Shown piece by piece: positions 61,916-64,000 of a DNA stretch of 64,000 nucleotides (positions are counted from its first letter, which is position 1; each line of letters starts with the position of its first letter). Source of the stretch: Chromatiaceae bacterium (GTDB taxonomy: Bacteria; Pseudomonadota; Gammaproteobacteria; Chromatiales; Chromatiaceae); the NCBI GenBank assembly GCA_024235395.1, contig JACKMK010000002.1:682001-746000 (forward strand). Reading direction: 5' to 3'. Position numbers and translations under genes: made by a program. The notes under the pieces were generated by a model that saw nothing but the letters and a program-made list of their open reading frames with translations, had not been told where the DNA came from and did no database searches.

Positions 61916-62704
61916 TCACCGCCTTGCCGCGCGCCGGCTCACCGCGCGACTACCGACGATACCCGCCAGCAGCAACAGTGCCGTGGCCGGTACCGGCACC
62001 TGCGTGTCGCGTGGGGTCACGGCGATATCCAGGATGGTCTCCCAGCCCTGCGGATCGGTGGTCCTGAGGGGCGCCGCGTCGAAGAAGTCCCAGCCGATGT
62101 AAGTGAGGCCGGCAGAGAACCATGCCACGCTGGCCGCACCGCCGGTCTGGTAGACGGTGTTGGCGGCCGCAACGCCGGTCAGACCGGAGGTGCCACTGAG
62201 ATTCGGCAGGCTGGCCGGTCCACCGGCGAACGGGGTTGCCGCGGCGGCGGCGGTAATGCTGCTGCTCGACGCGGTCGAAAAATCGGTCTCGCCGAACGCG
62301 GTGCCGAGCAGCGCGTTGACCATCGCGGCGCCGAATCCGTCGCCCGTGGTGTAGTAACTGCCCACAACGACGACCTGACCACCCGACGCCATGAAGCCGG
62401 TGATCTCAGCAATCGCAGTCGCACTCAGTGCCGAGGAGAGGTCACCGTTCTCTTGTTCCGGGATCACCAATGCATCGGCGCCGCTCAACGCGGTACCGAA
62501 GACGCCGTCCGCGGTGCCGGTGAAGGTGCTCACTGTGTGGCCGAGCGTGGTGCTCAACACGGCCTGGATGTTGTCGGACTCCTCGGCGACGAAACTGGCA
62601 TCGTCAAACACCGCGACGGCGGCTGCACCGGCGCCCTGACTGGCGAACAGCGCCAGCGCCAACGAGGCGCCGCCAAAAAATTTCGAAAGGCCTGTTATTT
62701 TCAT
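61916..62704 (-). CDS. PEP-CTERM sorting-domain protein
   Basis: A 262-residue exported protein. Signal peptide MKITGLSKFFGGASLALALF with cleavage near AGA-AAV. The mature part begins as an alpha/beta domain (VAVFDDASFVAEESDNIQAV, GADALVIPEQENGD, GGQVVVVGSYYTTGDGFGAA) resembling a glutamine-amidotransferase-like fold without its catalytic residues. The C-terminus (236-262) is a PEP-CTERM signal: VPVPATALLLLAGIVG followed by SRAVSRRAARR, i.e. the VPxP motif, a transmembrane helix and an Arg cluster. It would be processed by exosortase (XrtA) and bound to the polysaccharide matrix. A -24/-12 promoter is upstream. ATG 62713 is the other possible start. Confidence 0.88.
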   Translation of the reverse strand: MKITGLSKFFGGASLALALFASQGAGAAAVAVFDDASFVAEESDNIQAVLSTTLGHTVSTFTGTADGVFGTALSGADALVIPEQENGDLSSALSATAIAEITGFMASGGQVVVVGSYYTTGDGFGAAMVNALLGTAFGETDFSTASSSSITAAAAATPFAGGPASLPNLSGTSGLTGVAAANTVYQTGGAASVAWFSAGLTYIGWDFFDAAPLRTTDPQGWETILDIAVTPRDTQVPVPATALLLLAGIVGSRAVSRRAARR

Positions 62705-62775
62705 TCGGATCATTCTCCAGTGTCTTGACGCCGGTTCGGCCCGGCGTCGATTCGTGAAACGACTTTGGGGCTTTA

Positions 62776-62791
62776 CGCAAAAATAGTGCCG
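62776..62791 (-). promoter_or_regulatory. Candidate sigma-54 (-24/-12) promoter
   Basis: On the minus strand CGGCACTATTTTTGCG carries GG and GC exactly ten bases apart in the context GGCAC-N5-TTGC, close to the sigma-54 consensus TGGCACG-N4-TTGCW. The predicted start lies about 60 bp before the PEP-CTERM gene. PEP-CTERM genes in XrtA bacteria are known to be under the PrsK/PrsR-sigma-54 system, which supports it. Confidence 0.65.
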
Positions 62792-63109
62792 GATATGAAA
62801 TTTCCTTATTCGACAGTGACCTAGGGTGCCGATCGGCGAGCCCCCGGGCAATTCGCGGTAAAGGTGTTAAATAATTCGACAAATCAGGAGCTTCCGTCTG
62901 ATTCGTTACGTGACTAATTAGGAAATCCGATCCCAGGCTGGCACCCGGGGGGTGGCGCTTTGTCGACCGCCGCACCCAGGTGGATGCATGCCCCAACCGA
63001 CACTTTGGATGAGCGCCGCTCAGGGTGACACGTTTCGGCGCGGTGAAGACAGGGGGCGCTTACGGGCGGTAAGTGGCGAGCCGGGTGACAGGACGCCCAA
63101 CGACCGCCG
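62792..63109. other. Intergenic region with no gene
   Basis: About 320 bp between the -24/-12 promoter and the oxidoreductase gene. It contains an AT-rich segment (about 62865-62935, TTAAATAATTCGACAAATCAG) that could bind an activator for the sigma-54 promoter; no motif was identified. Short open frames have no coding character. Confidence 0.4.
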
Positions 63110-64000
63110 CTACGCGACCAGTTCGGCCTTGTCGACCGGCAGTCGGTAGAGGCGCCTGCCGGTCGCCGCGGCGATCGCGTTGATTACCGCCGGGGCGACC
63201 GGCGGCACGCCCGGTTCGCCGATCCCGGTCGGTGGCTCGGCCGATGGGACGATGTGGACCTCGACCTGCGGCATCTCGTCGATCCGGATCGGCGCATAGC
63301 CGTCGAAGTTGCCTTGTTCGACCCGGCCGTCGCGGAGCGTTATCGCACCGTGCAGGACCGCCGACAACGCGAAGCCCACGCCGCCCTCGACCTGCGCACG
63401 GACGTTGTCCGGGTTGATCGCGATACCGCAGTCGACGCCACAGACGATGCGCTCGACCTTGACGCTGCCGTCGGGCGCGACGCTGACCTCGGCGACCTGC
63501 GCAACAAAGCTGTTGAACGACTCGTGCACCGCGACACCGCGTCCGCGCCGCTCGCCTTTGCGGCCCGGTGGCAAGGCATTGCTCCAACCGGCCTTGTCTG
63601 CCGCCAACTGCAGTGCCGCCGCATGCCGGGGGTGGCCGTCGAGCAGCTGCAGGCGCCACTCCACCGGGTCCCGGCCGGCGATCGCGGCAACCTCGTCGAA
63701 GAATGCCTCGGTCGAAAACGCGGTATGCGACGAGCCCACGGAGCGCCACCACAACACCGGGATACCGATGTCCGCCGGTGAATGCAGATCGACCGCCAGG
63801 TTTGGGATCGCGTAGGGCAGGGTGGATGCGCCTTCGACCGAGACTGCGTCGATGCCGTCCTTCACCAGCATCTTTTCGAACGGTGAGCCGGTCACGATCG
63901 ATTGGCCGACCAGGCGATGCTGCCAGCCGACCAGTTGGCCTGCGCTGTCCAGCGCGGCCCGCAGCTTGTGATAGAACGCCGGTCGGTAGTAGCCACCGCG
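63110..64000 (-). CDS. Molybdenum hydroxylase large subunit (IorB/xanthine dehydrogenase family), partial
   Basis: The C-terminal 296 residues of a molybdopterin-binding large subunit; the frame is open to the right edge of the window (RGGYYRPAFYHKLRAALDSA), so the N-terminus lies outside. The sequence follows the isoquinoline 1-oxidoreductase beta-subunit type: DIGIPVLWWRSVGSSHTAFS, VCGVDCGIAINPDNVRAQVE and the C-terminal EPPTGIGEPGVPPVAPAVIN with the catalytic Glu of the GEPG motif. Such enzymes hydroxylate N-heterocycles or oxidise aldehydes, with a small two-[2Fe-2S] subunit; that gene would be upstream on the minus strand, outside. Confidence 0.9.
   Translation of the reverse strand, partial: RGGYYRPAFYHKLRAALDSAGQLVGWQHRLVGQSIVTGSPFEKMLVKDGIDAVSVEGASTLPYAIPNLAVDLHSPADIGIPVLWWRSVGSSHTAFSTEAFFDEVAAIAGRDPVEWRLQLLDGHPRHAAALQLAADKAGWSNALPPGRKGERRGRGVAVHESFNSFVAQVAEVSVAPDGSVKVERIVCGVDCGIAINPDNVRAQVEGGVGFALSAVLHGAITLRDGRVEQGNFDGYAPIRIDEMPQVEVHIVPSAEPPTGIGEPGVPPVAPAVINAIAAATGRRLYRLPVDKAELVA

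Overview
The window looks like chromosome from a GC-rich gammaproteobacterium. The gene order glnD-map | rpsB-tsf-pyrH-frr-uppS-cdsA-dxr-rseP-bamA-skp-lpxD-fabZ-lpxA-lpxB-rnhB-dnaE-accA-tilS is the classical gammaproteobacterial envelope/translation cluster. A tusA-dsrE2 pair, a FNR-type site before a tetraheme NapC/NirT cytochrome, XrtA/PEP-CTERM components and a pyruvate phosphate dikinase fit a free-living, redox-versatile bacterium of the Chromatiales/sulfur-oxidiser kind. That placement is inference; no rRNA or other taxonomic marker was compared.

Region 1 (1 to about 13,450) is accessory DNA: the distal part of a chromosomal integron cassette array. Cassettes of about 0.4-0.8 kb are separated by attC sites of about 130 bp, recognisable to about 5,270 and increasingly decayed beyond. 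Their orientation puts attI and the integrase to the left of the window, so the decayed right end would be the oldest part. Cassettes carry two toxin-antitoxin pairs (AbrB-type/Doc and RHH/ParE-RelE), a secreted protein, several small membrane proteins and proteins of unknown function. An IS3-family element (about 495-1736) sits in the array. From about 8,900 the genes have known folds (GNAT, DUF1801, HAD, NADAR, GNAT, flavin-nucleotide-binding) and grade into operon-like spacing.

Region 2 (13,500-19,150, minus strand) holds dsrE2 and tusA with a divergent-type control logic: a TetR regulator whose own promoter and the tusA upstream region share a GACC-N4-GGTC operator. A small unknown gene, glnD and map follow.

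Region 3 (19,200-43,460, plus strand) is the housekeeping cluster, ending in pqiA-like, lsrG-like, prfB (with its programmed +1 frameshift) and lysS. A t44-like leader precedes rpsB and an attenuator-like hairpin lies between rpsB and tsf.

Region 4 (43,460-59,300) mixes metabolism and envelope genes: a FNR-box-driven tetraheme cytochrome plus a secreted ankyrin protein, gpmI and ppdK divergently arranged, a two-gene XrtA-type amidotransferase/glycosyltransferase pair, an HDOD protein, ygfZ, an RNB-family ribonuclease, and a two-gene module made of a 65-residue protein and a membrane-anchored Rad50/SMC-like ATPase.

Region 5 (59,340-64,000) starts with tRNA-Ser(CGA). A partial repeat of the tRNA 3' end lies about 230 bp downstream, next to the most striking gene in the window: a DUF4157 (eCIS core) protein whose C-terminus looks like a caspase-like (DUF4347-type) His/Cys protease. 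Then come gloA, a PEP-CTERM protein with a sigma-54-like -24/-12 promoter, and a molybdenum hydroxylase large subunit running off the right edge.
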